A DNA stretch of 37,393 nt from Pantoea brenneri. Its GTDB lineage: Bacteria > Pseudomonadota > Gammaproteobacteria > Enterobacterales > Enterobacteriaceae. The notes under the pieces are model-generated. The model saw only the letters and a list, made by a program, of their open reading frames with translations. It was not told where the DNA came from and ran no database searches. Within the stretch, counting starts at the first letter, position 1. Each line of letters opens with the position of its first letter. The position numbers and the translations under genes were made by a program. This document shows positions 1 through 9,911 of the stretch, in pieces. The DNA lies in contig MIEI01000045.1 of assembly GCA_002095305.1 (NCBI GenBank), forward strand, positions 1-37,393, read 5' to 3'.

Positions 1-1660
1 AATCGGCGAAGTTACTGCGGGCGATGACGACGAATGGAGCTTCACGCCGGATCAGCCGCTGACAGACGGTGAGCACGCCATCGTAGTGGACGGCACCGAC
101 GCCAGCGGTAACGCGGTAAGTGATGAAGTCAGCGTCATTGTCGAAACGCCGGTAATCTCTGTCATTGAAATTACTGATAATAACGGCAACCTGATCCACA
201 GCGGCGACACCGTCAACGACAACGATCCGACAATCAGCGGTAAAGATTTCGTGCCCGGCTCAACGATTGTTATTGCCGATGGTGAAGTCGTACTGGCTAA
301 CGTCGAAGTGGATGCTGACGGTAACTGGAGCTTTACCCCTGAGTCTCCACTGAGCGAGGGCGAGCACAGCATCAATGTTACTGTGACCGATCCGCAAGGA
401 GTGACCAATGAAGGAAGCTTCAACGTCATCGTTGACACGACACCGCCAGCAGGCGTTGATATCACAGGCATAACCCTTGTTGATGATAATGGTGATGCCG
501 TTATCGCCTCGGATGTGATGGCAGACAATACCCCTACCTTCAGCGGCCAGAGCCTTGAGGCTGGTGCCACCGTCATTGTTCGCGATGGTGACACCGTGTT
601 GGGTGAAACCACCGTTGACGAAGACGGGAACTGGAGCTTCACCCCATCTGAAAAACTTGTGGATGGTGACCACAGCTTCACCTTTGAAGTGATAGATCAG
701 GTGGGTAACAGCAGTGGAATCTCTGATGCGCTGGATTTAGCCATCTCGGTCAATAAAGGCATTAACACCGGTATGGTGGTTAGTGATGACGACGGCAATA
801 TCATCACTGATGGCGATCTCATCAACGACAGCACACCAACCTTCAGCGGTAAAGATCAGTTACCGGGATCTACTGTCACCTTAACCGATGGCGATAGCGT
901 GCTGGGCGTGGTCGACGTCGCCGAAGATGGCAGCTGGAGCATTACGCCCGCAGCGCCACTGGACGATGGCGATCATGCGCTGAGCGTGTCGATTGAGGAT
1001 CACCAGGGTAATTCGGGCAGCGATACCATTAATGTTGTTATCGACACCCTCGCACCGGAACCGATCAGCCTGGCTGACATCACCCTGACCGACGAGGCAG
1101 GCACAATCCTGGAGGCGGGCAGTGAAATTACCGAGACGACCCCGACCTTCACCGCCGAAGGGCTGGAAGCGGGATCCACCGTAGTCGTCCGGGATAATGG
1201 CACGGTACTTGGCGAAGCAGCCGTTGACGAAAACGGTAACTGGAGCTTTATGCCAGACGCGGCGCTGAGTGAAGGTGAGCACGACTTCACTTTTGAAGCG
1301 GTAGATGCCGCCGGTAACAGCAGCGGTGAATCTGCGGCCGTGGAATATGTTGTGGATTCTGTGGCGCCTGAGGCGGTCAACCTCAGCACAGTGGTGATCA
1401 CCGATGAAGCTGGGGAGATAACCAATCCGGCAGAAACGCAGAGTGACAGCAAGCTGACGTTCAGTGGCAGCGATCTCGAACCAGGTGCCACGGTGACCCT
1501 CTACGATAAAGGCGAAGCGATCGGTGAAACCCCGGTTGCTGAAGACGGAAGCTGGCAGTTTACAGCCGAAGCAGGGCTGTATGACGGCAGTCACGAGCTG
1601 ACGTTTGTCACTACCGATGCCGCAGGCAACAGCAGCGATCCTTCTGCCGTGCTGCCGTTG
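1..1660 (+). repeat. Tandem Ig-like repeat array within the adhesin gene
   Basis: About 290-310 bp per unit; one partial and five full units. Unit boundaries fall near bases 150, 440, 750, 1065 and 1375. Each unit encodes a TPTFSG-like strand, a DGxxVLGE-like strand, then DGNWSFTP and a final D-x-AGNSSG. Units are diverged rather than identical, so recent copy-number change is not evident in the visible part. The array continues past the left edge. Confidence 0.85.
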
Positions 1661-4600
1661 AATGTTCAGGCCATTGAGCTGAGCGCGTCAGATAACATCA
1701 GTTCAGGCGCTGCGGTAGGCTTCACCTATCCGGTGAGTGTGGAGCAGGATCTGGGGACCGTGCTTAGCGATGGGGGATTGATCGCGTTTAACAACCAGAT
1801 AACCAGCGATCCGATTGTGGTTAAAGATGGCACCATTATGGATCTGCAGGTTAACGCGACCTCTTCCTCATTCGTTAACGTCGCCAGTAACTCGACGCTG
1901 GTACTGCAGAAGTTGGATCCCTCTACCGGAGAGTGGGTCACGGTATCGCAGGAGGAGAGCGGTAACCTGTTCGGGATGTTTGGCATGGGCGCATCGACCT
2001 CCTCCATTACGCTGTCGGGATTAACCGCCGGTCAGTATCAGCTGGTCTATACCACTTCAGGGATTAACCTAGGGGCCAGTTTTGACCTCGAAGCCTCGAA
2101 GACGGTTTACACCCTGGCAGAACAGGGTACGCCTACCGACTACACCACGGCGATCGGCAACGTCATTACTGACGTCGATAGCGCTTACGGCACCGATGGG
2201 ATTCCGCACGGCGCTTACACCTCAGTGACGTCGGTGAGCGTGACCAACAGCGAAGGCATAGTGACCTCCGCTGAAATGAACCAGGCATCGCCTAAAACCA
2301 CTCTGGTTGGCCGCTACGGTACGCTGGTGATTAATGCCGATGGCAGCTATGAGTACACGCCTGATTCGTCAATGGACAGCATCGGTAAAGTGGATTCGTT
2401 TACCTATACCATTACCGACTCAGCAACCGGTAAGACCGCCTCAGCGCAGCTGCATGTGCAGATTGGTAGCACCAACGACGCACTGCAGCTGAGCTGGAAT
2501 GCTACCGATCCGGCGGCTAATGCGGTCACCGATATTGCCTCAAATAACGAAGCGAATGCCAGCATTACGGTGATCTATGAAACCTCCAGCGCCAGTGATA
2601 CCGACGTTAAGCTCACTGCCGGTGGTACCGAGAACTACTCTTCCACCTTCAGCCTGACCGGCACGGACGATATTGTCACCGGTTCGCTGACGCTAACCAC
2701 CGAATGGGGATTATTTGGCAACAACTTCGCCACCGATCTGAACATCACTTATGCCGTTCAGATGCAGAACGGTGACGGAAGCTGGAGCACGGTGAAGAGC
2801 CAAAACGCAGTGGTAGCGGCCGGACAACATAATGCTGAAGTCATTCAGGATGTGGCGATGGCCGATCTGCTCGAGGGTTTAGGTGAAGGCACCTACCGTG
2901 TGGCGATCAGCACTACCGGCGCGGAAAATGTGGTGAAACTCGATCTTGCGGTAGAGACGGTCAGCGCCAGTGATTATGTGATTACCACCGGCGACGTCGC
3001 GACAGGCAACATTCTGACCGACGAAGGAACGGACGGCACCGCCGATAAACTGAGTTCGGTGTATACCCGCATCTTTGTCAAAGCCGGCGACAGCAGCAGC
3101 GATCGCGCAATTGATGATAGCTATACCCACGTTACCGAAAGTGGCGTCACCATTACTGGCCAGTATGGCACCCTGGTGATTTACAACAACGGCGCTTACA
3201 CCTACACGCCAGGCACCACTACCTTGCCGGCTGGCTCGGAAGATGTGTTCACCTATGCGCTTAAGGGCGCTAACGGTGAAGTGGTTACCGCGACGGTTAC
3301 CATTCATCTTGGCGTCGAAGTTGACGGCAGCAACGGAGGCGCACTGGTGTTCCACGGTACTGAAGCAGACGATGTGTTTGATATCCATGACGTCAATTTT
3401 ACCGCTGTCGAAGGCGGCAACGGCAACGATACGCTGGCGTGGCATGGCAACGGTCAGCTGGTGCTAAGCAGCATCGCCGCTAAGGTCAGCGATATTGAAG
3501 CAATCAGTCTGACCTCGACCGATGGAAGCGACAACCTGGTCATTGATGCGCAGAGTGTGGCTGATGTCACCAACGACGCCAATGCGCTGTACATCAAAGG
3601 AGTGGCAGGCGATAGCGTTACGCTGGAAGGTGTCTGGGTAAACAGCGGCACGGTGGTGGTCGAGAATGTTTTCTATACCCACTATACCGCCACGGCTGCA
3701 GACAATTCGTCGGTTGATATTTACCTGCAGCAGGGCCTTACGCTCTCCCCGGTCGAATATCAGAACAGCGAGGACGGTACGGCGTACAACGTGGCGGCGT
3801 CGCAAGCAGCAACCGGGACGACCAGTGATGACACGTTCAGCCTCAGCGATACCGGCTTTGCCAGTATTGATGGCGGTGAAGGCTTCGATACGCTGGTGTG
3901 GAGCGGTACCGGCACCCTGACCCTGAGTGATATCGCCAGTAAAATCAGCAATATCGAAGAAATTGATCTGGTCAACGACAGCAGTGTGAATAATCTGGTG
4001 ATCACCGCGCAAAACGTGGCGCAGATCACCGATGATCAAAATACCCTGTTTGTGAAAGGTGCGATAACCGACACGCTGACCCTGTCAGGCAGCTGGGCGC
4101 TGAGTGGTCACGAAGTCTTCAATAACGTTGATTACGTGCACTATGTCAGCACCACCGCGGAGGGTCAGGTCGTTAATCTGTATGTCGACAGCGATATTAA
4201 GCAGAGCGGCAGCATTACGCTGGCTGAAGATAACGCGGCAGATATTACCGGGCAGGTTTCTCTGCTTAGCGACAGCATCGACCAGACCACCACCTTAAAT
4301 ACGGCGTTTGGCCACTTTAGCAGTGAAAGCTTCACGGTTAACAACATCAGCGATCTGCAGGAAATCAGTATCAGCGTCTCCGGTGCTGAGATCGATACCA
4401 GCAATCTCGTATCGATCAACTGGTCATTACAGGTTTACAACAGCCAGACACTGCGCTGGGATACCGTGACTGAAGGGTCTCAGCCGATTACTGCAGGCAT
4501 CGGGCTGAACGTTTCGCTGGAAGGGCAGCCGGCAGGCACCTATCGCGTGGTGGTGGACAGCACCCAGTCCGGTTATCCAGGCCTGTTCTGGACAACCAAC

Positions 4601-6079
4601 TACGATGTGCTGACTGTCCGGGTGGCGGCCAATATTGTCAGCACCACCGATTACAAAGTCAGTACCAGCTCAAGCGTGACGGGCTCGGTCTTTACCAGTG
4701 ACAGCGCCAGTGACAGCGCACTTCTGGTGAAATCGATCGCCGCCGGGATCGTCTCCGGAGCAGCAAGCTATACGCTGATTGCCGCCGCAGGCACCACCGT
4801 TACCGGGACCTACGGTACGCTGACCATCCATAACGACGGCAGTTACACTTATCAACTGAACAGTAACTCGGTGATAAAACTGTCCGGCAGCGAAGACACA
4901 TTTACTTATGTGCTGGCTGACGGTACGGTTAAAAACCTGGTCATGACGCTGGGTGTCGCCGTGGATGGCTCAGAAGGCGGGGCGCTGATCTTTGCTGGCA
5001 CGGTGGGCAATGACAGCTTCATGATCCACGATACCCAGTTCACCTCGGTGGATGGAAAAGCGGGTCAGGATACGCTGATCTGGAACGGTGAAGGTGACCT
5101 GCAGCTTAGCGAAATTGCCGGCAAGGTCAGCAATATTGAAGCGATCGATCTGCAAAGCAACGCGGTAGCAACGGTGCTGATGCTTGATGCCGATGATATT
5201 AAAAACATCACCGACGACAGTAACGTGCTGTATGTGCGCGGCGGCAGCGAAGATTCACTCTCGCTGCAAGGGGTCTGGCAGGCGAATGGGGCGGAAACGC
5301 TCAACAACATTACCTACACCCTCTACACCGGCACGGCGCTTGATGGCACGCCGATCACGCTCTACGTCCAGCAGGGGCTGACTTTCAACGAAGTGGCTGA
5401 GGGCATAACCGGATCGCTGTCTGAAGATGCGTCGGTAGTGTCGGTCAGCCAGAATGGAGAAGTGATGACCGTTGCTGATGATGCGGTGAGCTTCAAAGGC
5501 GCTTATGGCACCCTGACGATCGACGGTGAAGGGCATTACAACTATGTTGCGGATGTCACACATGCGCAAAGCGGGCTGACCGATACCTTTACCTATACCC
5601 TGTCAGACGGCAGTAATGCTGCACTGAGTTTTAATCTGGGCATTGATGTTGATGGCAGCGCCGGTGGCGAGATTCTGTTCAGCGGCACCAAAGGCGGCGA
5701 TATTTTCGAGGTATATGACACCAGTTTCACCTCCATTAACGGTGCAGACGGTCAGGACACGCTGGCGTGGCACGGCAGTGCGCCATTGAACCTCAGCGAT
5801 ATTTCGGCGAAGGTCGATAATATTGAAACCATCAACCTGCTGAACGACAGTGAAAACGACAAACTGATTATCAGCGCGGAAAGTTTGCTGAAAGTGACTG
5901 ATGACAATAATACGCTTTATGTCAGAGGGGCTGATGGGGATACCGTCACGCTGAAAGGGAGTTGGGATCAGTCGAGCGATGTATTGGTTAACGGTGTCAG
6001 TTATCACCAGTATACCAGTGCGGCCGCCGATGGTTCTGTCGTGCAGTTGTATGTCGAAGATGATGTCAATATTGGTTAA
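1..6079 (+). CDS. Giant BapA/SiiE-type Ig-repeat adhesin, 5' end outside window
   Basis: The frame is open from base 2, so about 2025 C-terminal residues are seen and the true start lies upstream; the internal GTG at 86 is not a start. Family knowledge: such proteins are exported by type I secretion and mediate surface attachment and biofilm. Seen: a partial and then five full Ig-like repeats of about 95-105 residues, each carrying a conserved segment like DGNWSFTP and ending near D-AGNSSG (bases 1-1660). Next come alternating beta-rich domains and VCBS-like segments (YGTLVINADGSYEYTP near 2320; related copies near 3166, 4810 and 5505). The C-terminal part has four copies of an acidic module with a GGxGxDTL-like core, and the last copy ends the protein, where a type I secretion signal is expected. 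Acidic, almost Cys-free, long and repetitive, as expected for this class. It is followed by exporter genes on the same strand, as in Salmonella bapABCD. The N-terminal prefix and retention region cannot be assessed here. Confidence 0.93.
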   Translation, partial: IGEVTAGDDDEWSFTPDQPLTDGEHAIVVDGTDASGNAVSDEVSVIVETPVISVIEITDNNGNLIHSGDTVNDNDPTISGKDFVPGSTIVIADGEVVLANVEVDADGNWSFTPESPLSEGEHSINVTVTDPQGVTNEGSFNVIVDTTPPAGVDITGITLVDDNGDAVIASDVMADNTPTFSGQSLEAGATVIVRDGDTVLGETTVDEDGNWSFTPSEKLVDGDHSFTFEVIDQVGNSSGISDALDLAISVNKGINTGMVVSDDDGNIITDGDLINDSTPTFSGKDQLPGSTVTLTDGDSVLGVVDVAEDGSWSITPAAPLDDGDHALSVSIEDHQGNSGSDTINVVIDTLAPEPISLADITLTDEAGTILEAGSEITETTPTFTAEGLEAGSTVVVRDNGTVLGEAAVDENGNWSFMPDAALSEGEHDFTFEAVDAAGNSSGESAAVEYVVDSVAPEAVNLSTVVITDEAGEITNPAETQSDSKLTFSGSDLEPGATVTLYDKGEAIGETPVAEDGSWQFTAEAGLYDGSHELTFVTTDAAGNSSDPSAVLPLNVQAIELSASDNISSGAAVGFTYPVSVEQDLGTVLSDGGLIAFNNQITSDPIVVKDGTIMDLQVNATSSSFVNVASNSTLVLQKLDPSTGEWVTVSQEESGNLFGMFGMGASTSSITLSGLTAGQYQLVYTTSGINLGASFDLEASKTVYTLAEQGTPTDYTTAIGNVITDVDSAYGTDGIPHGAYTSVTSVSVTNSEGIVTSAEMNQASPKTTLVGRYGTLVINADGSYEYTPDSSMDSIGKVDSFTYTITDSATGKTASAQLHVQIGSTNDALQLSWNATDPAANAVTDIASNNEANASITVIYETSSASDTDVKLTAGGTENYSSTFSLTGTDDIVTGSLTLTTEWGLFGNNFATDLNITYAVQMQNGDGSWSTVKSQNAVVAAGQHNAEVIQDVAMADLLEGLGEGTYRVAISTTGAENVVKLDLAVETVSASDYVITTGDVATGNILTDEGTDGTADKLSSVYTRIFVKAGDSSSDRAIDDSYTHVTESGVTITGQYGTLVIYNNGAYTYTPGTTTLPAGSEDVFTYALKGANGEVVTATVTIHLGVEVDGSNGGALVFHGTEADDVFDIHDVNFTAVEGGNGNDTLAWHGNGQLVLSSIAAKVSDIEAISLTSTDGSDNLVIDAQSVADVTNDANALYIKGVAGDSVTLEGVWVNSGTVVVENVFYTHYTATAADNSSVDIYLQQGLTLSPVEYQNSEDGTAYNVAASQAATGTTSDDTFSLSDTGFASIDGGEGFDTLVWSGTGTLTLSDIASKISNIEEIDLVNDSSVNNLVITAQNVAQITDDQNTLFVKGAITDTLTLSGSWALSGHEVFNNVDYVHYVSTTAEGQVVNLYVDSDIKQSGSITLAEDNAADITGQVSLLSDSIDQTTTLNTAFGHFSSESFTVNNISDLQEISISVSGAEIDTSNLVSINWSLQVYNSQTLRWDTVTEGSQPITAGIGLNVSLEGQPAGTYRVVVDSTQSGYPGLFWTTNYDVLTVRVAANIVSTTDYKVSTSSSVTGSVFTSDSASDSALLVKSIAAGIVSGAASYTLIAAAGTTVTGTYGTLTIHNDGSYTYQLNSNSVIKLSGSEDTFTYVLADGTVKNLVMTLGVAVDGSEGGALIFAGTVGNDSFMIHDTQFTSVDGKAGQDTLIWNGEGDLQLSEIAGKVSNIEAIDLQSNAVATVLMLDADDIKNITDDSNVLYVRGGSEDSLSLQGVWQANGAETLNNITYTLYTGTALDGTPITLYVQQGLTFNEVAEGITGSLSEDASVVSVSQNGEVMTVADDAVSFKGAYGTLTIDGEGHYNYVADVTHAQSGLTDTFTYTLSDGSNAALSFNLGIDVDGSAGGEILFSGTKGGDIFEVYDTSFTSINGADGQDTLAWHGSAPLNLSDISAKVDNIETINLLNDSENDKLIISAESLLKVTDDNNTLYVRGADGDTVTLKGSWDQSSDVLVNGVSYHQYTSAAADGSVVQLYVEDDVNIG
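3319..6079 (+). repeat. Four copies of the C-terminal adhesin module
   Basis: Copies at about 3319-3760, 3816-4200, 4961-5395 and 5648-6079. Each encodes G-T-x-x-x-D-x-F-x-I/V, then GGxGxDTLxW (degenerate in copies 3 and 4), L-S-D/E-I-x-x-K-V-S-N-I-E-x-I-x-L, then a DxxxLYV(R/K)G strand and a final Y-V-x-x-x-L/V. Copies 1, 3 and 4 are preceded by a VDGSxGG linker; copy 2 lacks it. The fold resembles the C-terminal target region of type I secreted adhesins, here duplicated. Confidence 0.7.
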
Positions 6080-6102
6080 TAAAAAGTAATTAGTAATGAT
6101 GG

Positions 6103-6128
6103 CGGGCTGGGTTTTTATTTCCAGCCCG
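6103..6128 (+). terminator. Hairpin between adhesin and secretion genes
   Basis: Perfect 8-bp stem (CGGGCTGG / CCAGCCCG) with a T-rich 10-nt loop, 24 bases after the adhesin stop. The downstream bases are T-rich but not an unbroken U-tract. It may act as a partial terminator that lowers exporter expression relative to the adhesin. Confidence 0.5.
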
Positions 6129-6189
6129 TTATTCCTGCCTCTTTTTAATAACACTTATATTCATTTACACCAGAGTGCTTCAGATAAAT

Positions 6190-7669
6190 ATGAGAAAATT
6201 ATTTATTACCCTTTATTGTGTAATAAGCATGCCCTGCGCTTTTTCAGCGGAAAAGGGGCACAATCCCTTTACCCAGGCTGAAATAAAAGAAGCGCCGGCA
6301 GGGTTTTGGGGCGCTTTTTCTGATACGCCGGATCCAGCGACTACGCCAGCAGGCAGTGCTGTGCTGGCGGACAAACTGCAGATCAAACCGGCTCAGATTG
6401 AGATGCAGCCAGCCGAAAAAAATCAGGCCAGTCGTAATCCACATTTACCTGCTGAATGGCCCACCGACTGGCAGCAGGCTATTCAGCAGGCGGTTAATTA
6501 TCATCCCTCAATTGGCAGCAGCATCGCCACGCTTGAATCAGCTGGCTTCAGTATTGATGCTGCCAGTGCAGGCTATCTGCCGGCTATAAAAGCTGGCATC
6601 ACCTCAGGTCGCCAGGAGGATGAAGGCAATGGGCAGATCGCCACGGTAGGCCTCTCTCAGATGCTGTATGACTTTGGCAAAACCGGCAGCGCAGTGGATC
6701 AGGCCAGCGCGAAATATCTGCGCCAGCAGGCCGCTGTACTGGCACAGATCGATACTATTATCCAGCAAACTGCGCTGGCGATGAATGAAGTGTATCGATA
6801 CGCGCAGCTGCTTGATAATGCAAAAAAAGAAGTCAAAGCATTACGCAACATCCTGGCGCTGACGCAGATGCGGGCCGACGCGGGCGCCAGTACCCGGGTT
6901 GATCCGGTCCAGGCGCAGGCGCGTGTGGAAGCCGCGCTGGCGCAACAGCAGGATATTGAGATCAAACTGCAGCAGCAGAAGTATCACCTGCAGTCACTGA
7001 TCGGCCAGCCGCTGGGTTCCACTCGCCTCTCTGCTGCCGTTAATTGAGCGCCAGCGCAACCATATCGATCTCAACCGTAATCCAGAGATTCTTATGGCGC
7101 AGGCAGATGCAGCCGTCGCCCAGGCTGAATTACGCAGCTATAAAGCGCAGCGTTATCCCACGGTGTCGCTGGAAGCGAACAGCAACAAATATATGGGGGA
7201 TATCGCCAGCAGCCAGCGTCACAGTCAGTATCAGAACGTCTATTTATCGGTGAACAGTACCCTTTATCAGGGTGGCGCATTGGTTGCTCAGGAAAGTGCC
7301 AGCGCCCGGGCGCTTGAAGCGGCAAGATCGGCCATTGCCAGTAAAAAACTGGAAATAACCGATCAGCAACGCAACTATTTTCAGAGCGTCAACGGCCTGC
7401 AGCGTAATATTTCATTACTCAGCCGCAGAATGAAAACTATTCTGGAAACGCGTTCACTCTACCGTGAGCAATATTTATCGTTAGGTACCCGTAACGTGCT
7501 CGATTTACTGAATGCCGAACAGGAAATTAGCCGGGCCGAACAGGATCTTATTAATGCCCGCTGCGATTTATGGGCTTCATCGGTTAATTATGTGGTGCTG
7601 GCCGGGTTGGCCCGGGAAGCATTTAATTTTGATAACCAGCTTATCCAGGGTTTGCGTATCACGTCTTAA
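6190..7669 (+). pseudogene. TolC-like outer-membrane factor of the adhesin exporter, frameshifted
   Basis: Outer-membrane efflux protein of the TolC/LapE/BapB type: it should form the outer channel of the type I system. The reading starts at ATG 6190 with a signal peptide (MRKLFITLYC..CAFSA). The mature part has the two long helical halves of the family (conserved stretches near residues 110-150 and 200-270). Frame 1 stops at 7045-7047 after SLIGQPLG, but the same protein continues without a gap in frame 2 through L-I-E-R-Q-R-N-H-I-D-L-N-R-N-P-E-I-L to a TAA at 7667-7669. Removing one G from the GGG at 7014-7016 joins the halves into a 492-residue protein, a normal length for the family. Upstream GTG 6175 is a possible but less likely start. 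A sequencing indel and a true mutation are both possible; if real, adhesin secretion would depend on another TolC. Confidence 0.85.
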
Positions 7670-7700
7670 TACGCCTCGCAGTGAGTAAGAGAAAATTATT

Positions 7701-9911
7701 ATGATAAAAACCGAACGCAACGAGGATTTTTCATCCTCCCGGCAACCTAAAAAAACCTATACGCCGTGGCTGGAAGCGCTGCTGCTGGTGGCAAAACATT
7801 ATCGTCTGGATGGCTCGCCGGAGCGGGTTAAAGGCGAGGCGGAGTGGCAGTTACACCAGCTTAGCCAGGAGCAACTGATTGAAAACATGGCGCGCCAGCT
7901 GGGATTATTGGTCATTTTTGATGATTTTCATCCGGACCTGCTGGACCCGTGGCGTCTGCCGCTGATCGTTGATTTCGGCCCGCGTGGCGTTGGGGTGATT
8001 ACCACGCTGGGCGAAGAGGGCAAAGTCAGTCTGATGCTGAATGGCGAGCAGCAATTGCAGACCGTGCTTACCCTTGATGAACTGGCGGAACATGCGCAGC
8101 GTGTGCTGTTAGCCAAACCGGAGACCTCGGTACCGGATGCGCGGGTAGATGACTATATCAAACCGCATCGCGCCGACTGGCTATGGCAAACCATTCTGAA
8201 AGAGTGGCCTGCTTACGTGCACGTCATGTTCGCCTCGCTGATTTCCAACGTGCTCGGCCTGTCGGCGATGTTATTTACCATGCAGGTTTACGACCGGGTC
8301 ATCCCCTCACAGTCGGTTCCGTCTTTGTGGGTGTTGTTCGGCGGGGTGATGATTGCCCTGACCTTCGTCTTTATCATGCGGATTATCCGCACTCATATTT
8401 CAGATATGGCGGGCAAGAGCGCTGATTTGCGGATCTCGGACCGGGTGTTTGGTCATGCGCTGCGCATCCGCAACGATCTGAGGCCAAAATCGACCGGCTC
8501 TTTTATTGCTCAAATCCGTGAGCTGGAACAGATCCGGGAACTGATTACCTCAACCACCATCTCTGCTATCGCCGATCTGCCGTTTCTGATCATCTTTCTG
8601 TTTATTCTCTGGCTGCTGGGCGGCTGGCTGGTGCTGGTCCCGCTGGCGGCTCTGCCGTTGATCATTATTCCCGGACTGCTGGCGCAATCTTCACTGGCGA
8701 AACTCTCTAAAGCCACGATGCGTGAATCGGCGGTACGCAACGCCATGCTGGTTGAAGCGGTTCAGGGCATGGATGACATCAAACTGCTGCGCGCTGAGCC
8801 TTACTTTCAGAATCAGTGGAATCATCTGAACGAGGCGATCAGTAAATCATCGAAGAAGCAGCGTTTTATCAGCAGCTTGCTAATGAGCTGGACCAGTGAA
8901 GTCCAGACCGTGGCGTATATCGGGGTGGTGCTGGTGGGGGCCTTCTTTGCGATGAGCGGCGATCTTTCCACCGGCGTGCTGATCGGCTGCTCAATGCTGG
9001 CGTCACGCATGATGGCCCCGCTCGGGCAACTGACGATGATTTTCAGCCGCTGGCAGCAAGCCAAAGTCGCGCGCGAAGGCCTCGAAAACCTGCTGAAAAG
9101 CGAGGTCGATCAGCCTGAGCACAGCGTGCAGATCCATCGGCCGCGAATTTATGGCGAATACAGCTTCTCTGAGGTGAGCTATCGCTACGATCCCAATTCG
9201 CCCAATCCGGTTATTGCGGTCAACAAACTGACCATCGCGGCGGGCGAGAAGCTTGCGCTACTGGGCCGCAACGGCTCAGGCAAATCAACCTTATTACAGA
9301 TGATGGCCGGATTGTTACAGCCAGGCGAAGGTGCGCTGCTGCTCGACGGGGTTCGTCTCTCTTCGATTGATCCGCTGGATGTACGCCGTGATGTCGGCCT
9401 GGTCAGCCAGACGTCCTCGCTGTTCTACGGCACGATTCGGGAAAACCTGCGGTTAGGTATGCCGCTGGCGACCGAGGAAGAGATGTTACAGGCGCTGGAG
9501 ATCAGCGGGGCGATTGAGTTTATTCGCCAGCTGCCAGAGGGAATGGATTACCCGTTGCAGGAAGGCGGAAAAGGGCTCTCCGGCGGGCAGCGGCAACAGC
9601 TTTTGCTGGCGCGCGCCATCCTGCGTCAGCCCAGCGTGCTGCTGCTCGATGAGCCAACCGCCTGGCTGGATGATGGAGTAGAGAAGCACCTGATTGAAAA
9701 ACTGAAGGTCTGGATGGGTAACCGGACGCTGATCATTGCCACTCATCGCCCGGCGGCGCTGCAGCTGGTGGACCGTATCCTGCTGATTGAGAAAGGTAAA
9801 ATTGTCCGGGACGGAAGCAAAGAAGCCATGCTGGTCAGCCGGCCGTCCAGCGCTGAACCGACGCCTCACCACGGCAGAGTCAATCTGAACACTTCAGGAG
9901 CCGCAAAATGA
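7701..9911 (+). CDS. Type I secretion ABC exporter (LapB/BapC-like)
   Basis: Inner-membrane ABC exporter of 736 residues that drives ATP-dependent secretion of the upstream adhesin. Residues about 20-145 form a C39-peptidase-like domain without the catalytic Cys, as expected for exporters of large adhesins that are not cleaved during export. Membrane segments lie near residues 175-200, 208-230, 290-330 and 405-440. The ATPase domain shows Walker A GRNGSGKST (522-530), signature LSGGQ (626-630), Walker B LLLDE (647-651) and the switch His 682. The stop overlaps the next start by four bases (ATGA), indicating translational coupling. The upstream ribosome-binding site is weak. Confident for family; specificity for the adhesin is inferred from position. 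Confidence 0.95.
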   Translation: MIKTERNEDFSSSRQPKKTYTPWLEALLLVAKHYRLDGSPERVKGEAEWQLHQLSQEQLIENMARQLGLLVIFDDFHPDLLDPWRLPLIVDFGPRGVGVITTLGEEGKVSLMLNGEQQLQTVLTLDELAEHAQRVLLAKPETSVPDARVDDYIKPHRADWLWQTILKEWPAYVHVMFASLISNVLGLSAMLFTMQVYDRVIPSQSVPSLWVLFGGVMIALTFVFIMRIIRTHISDMAGKSADLRISDRVFGHALRIRNDLRPKSTGSFIAQIRELEQIRELITSTTISAIADLPFLIIFLFILWLLGGWLVLVPLAALPLIIIPGLLAQSSLAKLSKATMRESAVRNAMLVEAVQGMDDIKLLRAEPYFQNQWNHLNEAISKSSKKQRFISSLLMSWTSEVQTVAYIGVVLVGAFFAMSGDLSTGVLIGCSMLASRMMAPLGQLTMIFSRWQQAKVAREGLENLLKSEVDQPEHSVQIHRPRIYGEYSFSEVSYRYDPNSPNPVIAVNKLTIAAGEKLALLGRNGSGKSTLLQMMAGLLQPGEGALLLDGVRLSSIDPLDVRRDVGLVSQTSSLFYGTIRENLRLGMPLATEEEMLQALEISGAIEFIRQLPEGMDYPLQEGGKGLSGGQRQQLLLARAILRQPSVLLLDEPTAWLDDGVEKHLIEKLKVWMGNRTLIIATHRPAALQLVDRILLIEKGKIVRDGSKEAMLVSRPSSAEPTPHHGRVNLNTSGAAK

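Noticed and set aside
52..5569. Long minus-strand ORFs across the adhesin gene (for example 881-1594 and 3464-4039)
   Set aside because: They mirror the repeat structure of the adhesin on the other strand, have no ribosome-binding sites and no recognisable domains.
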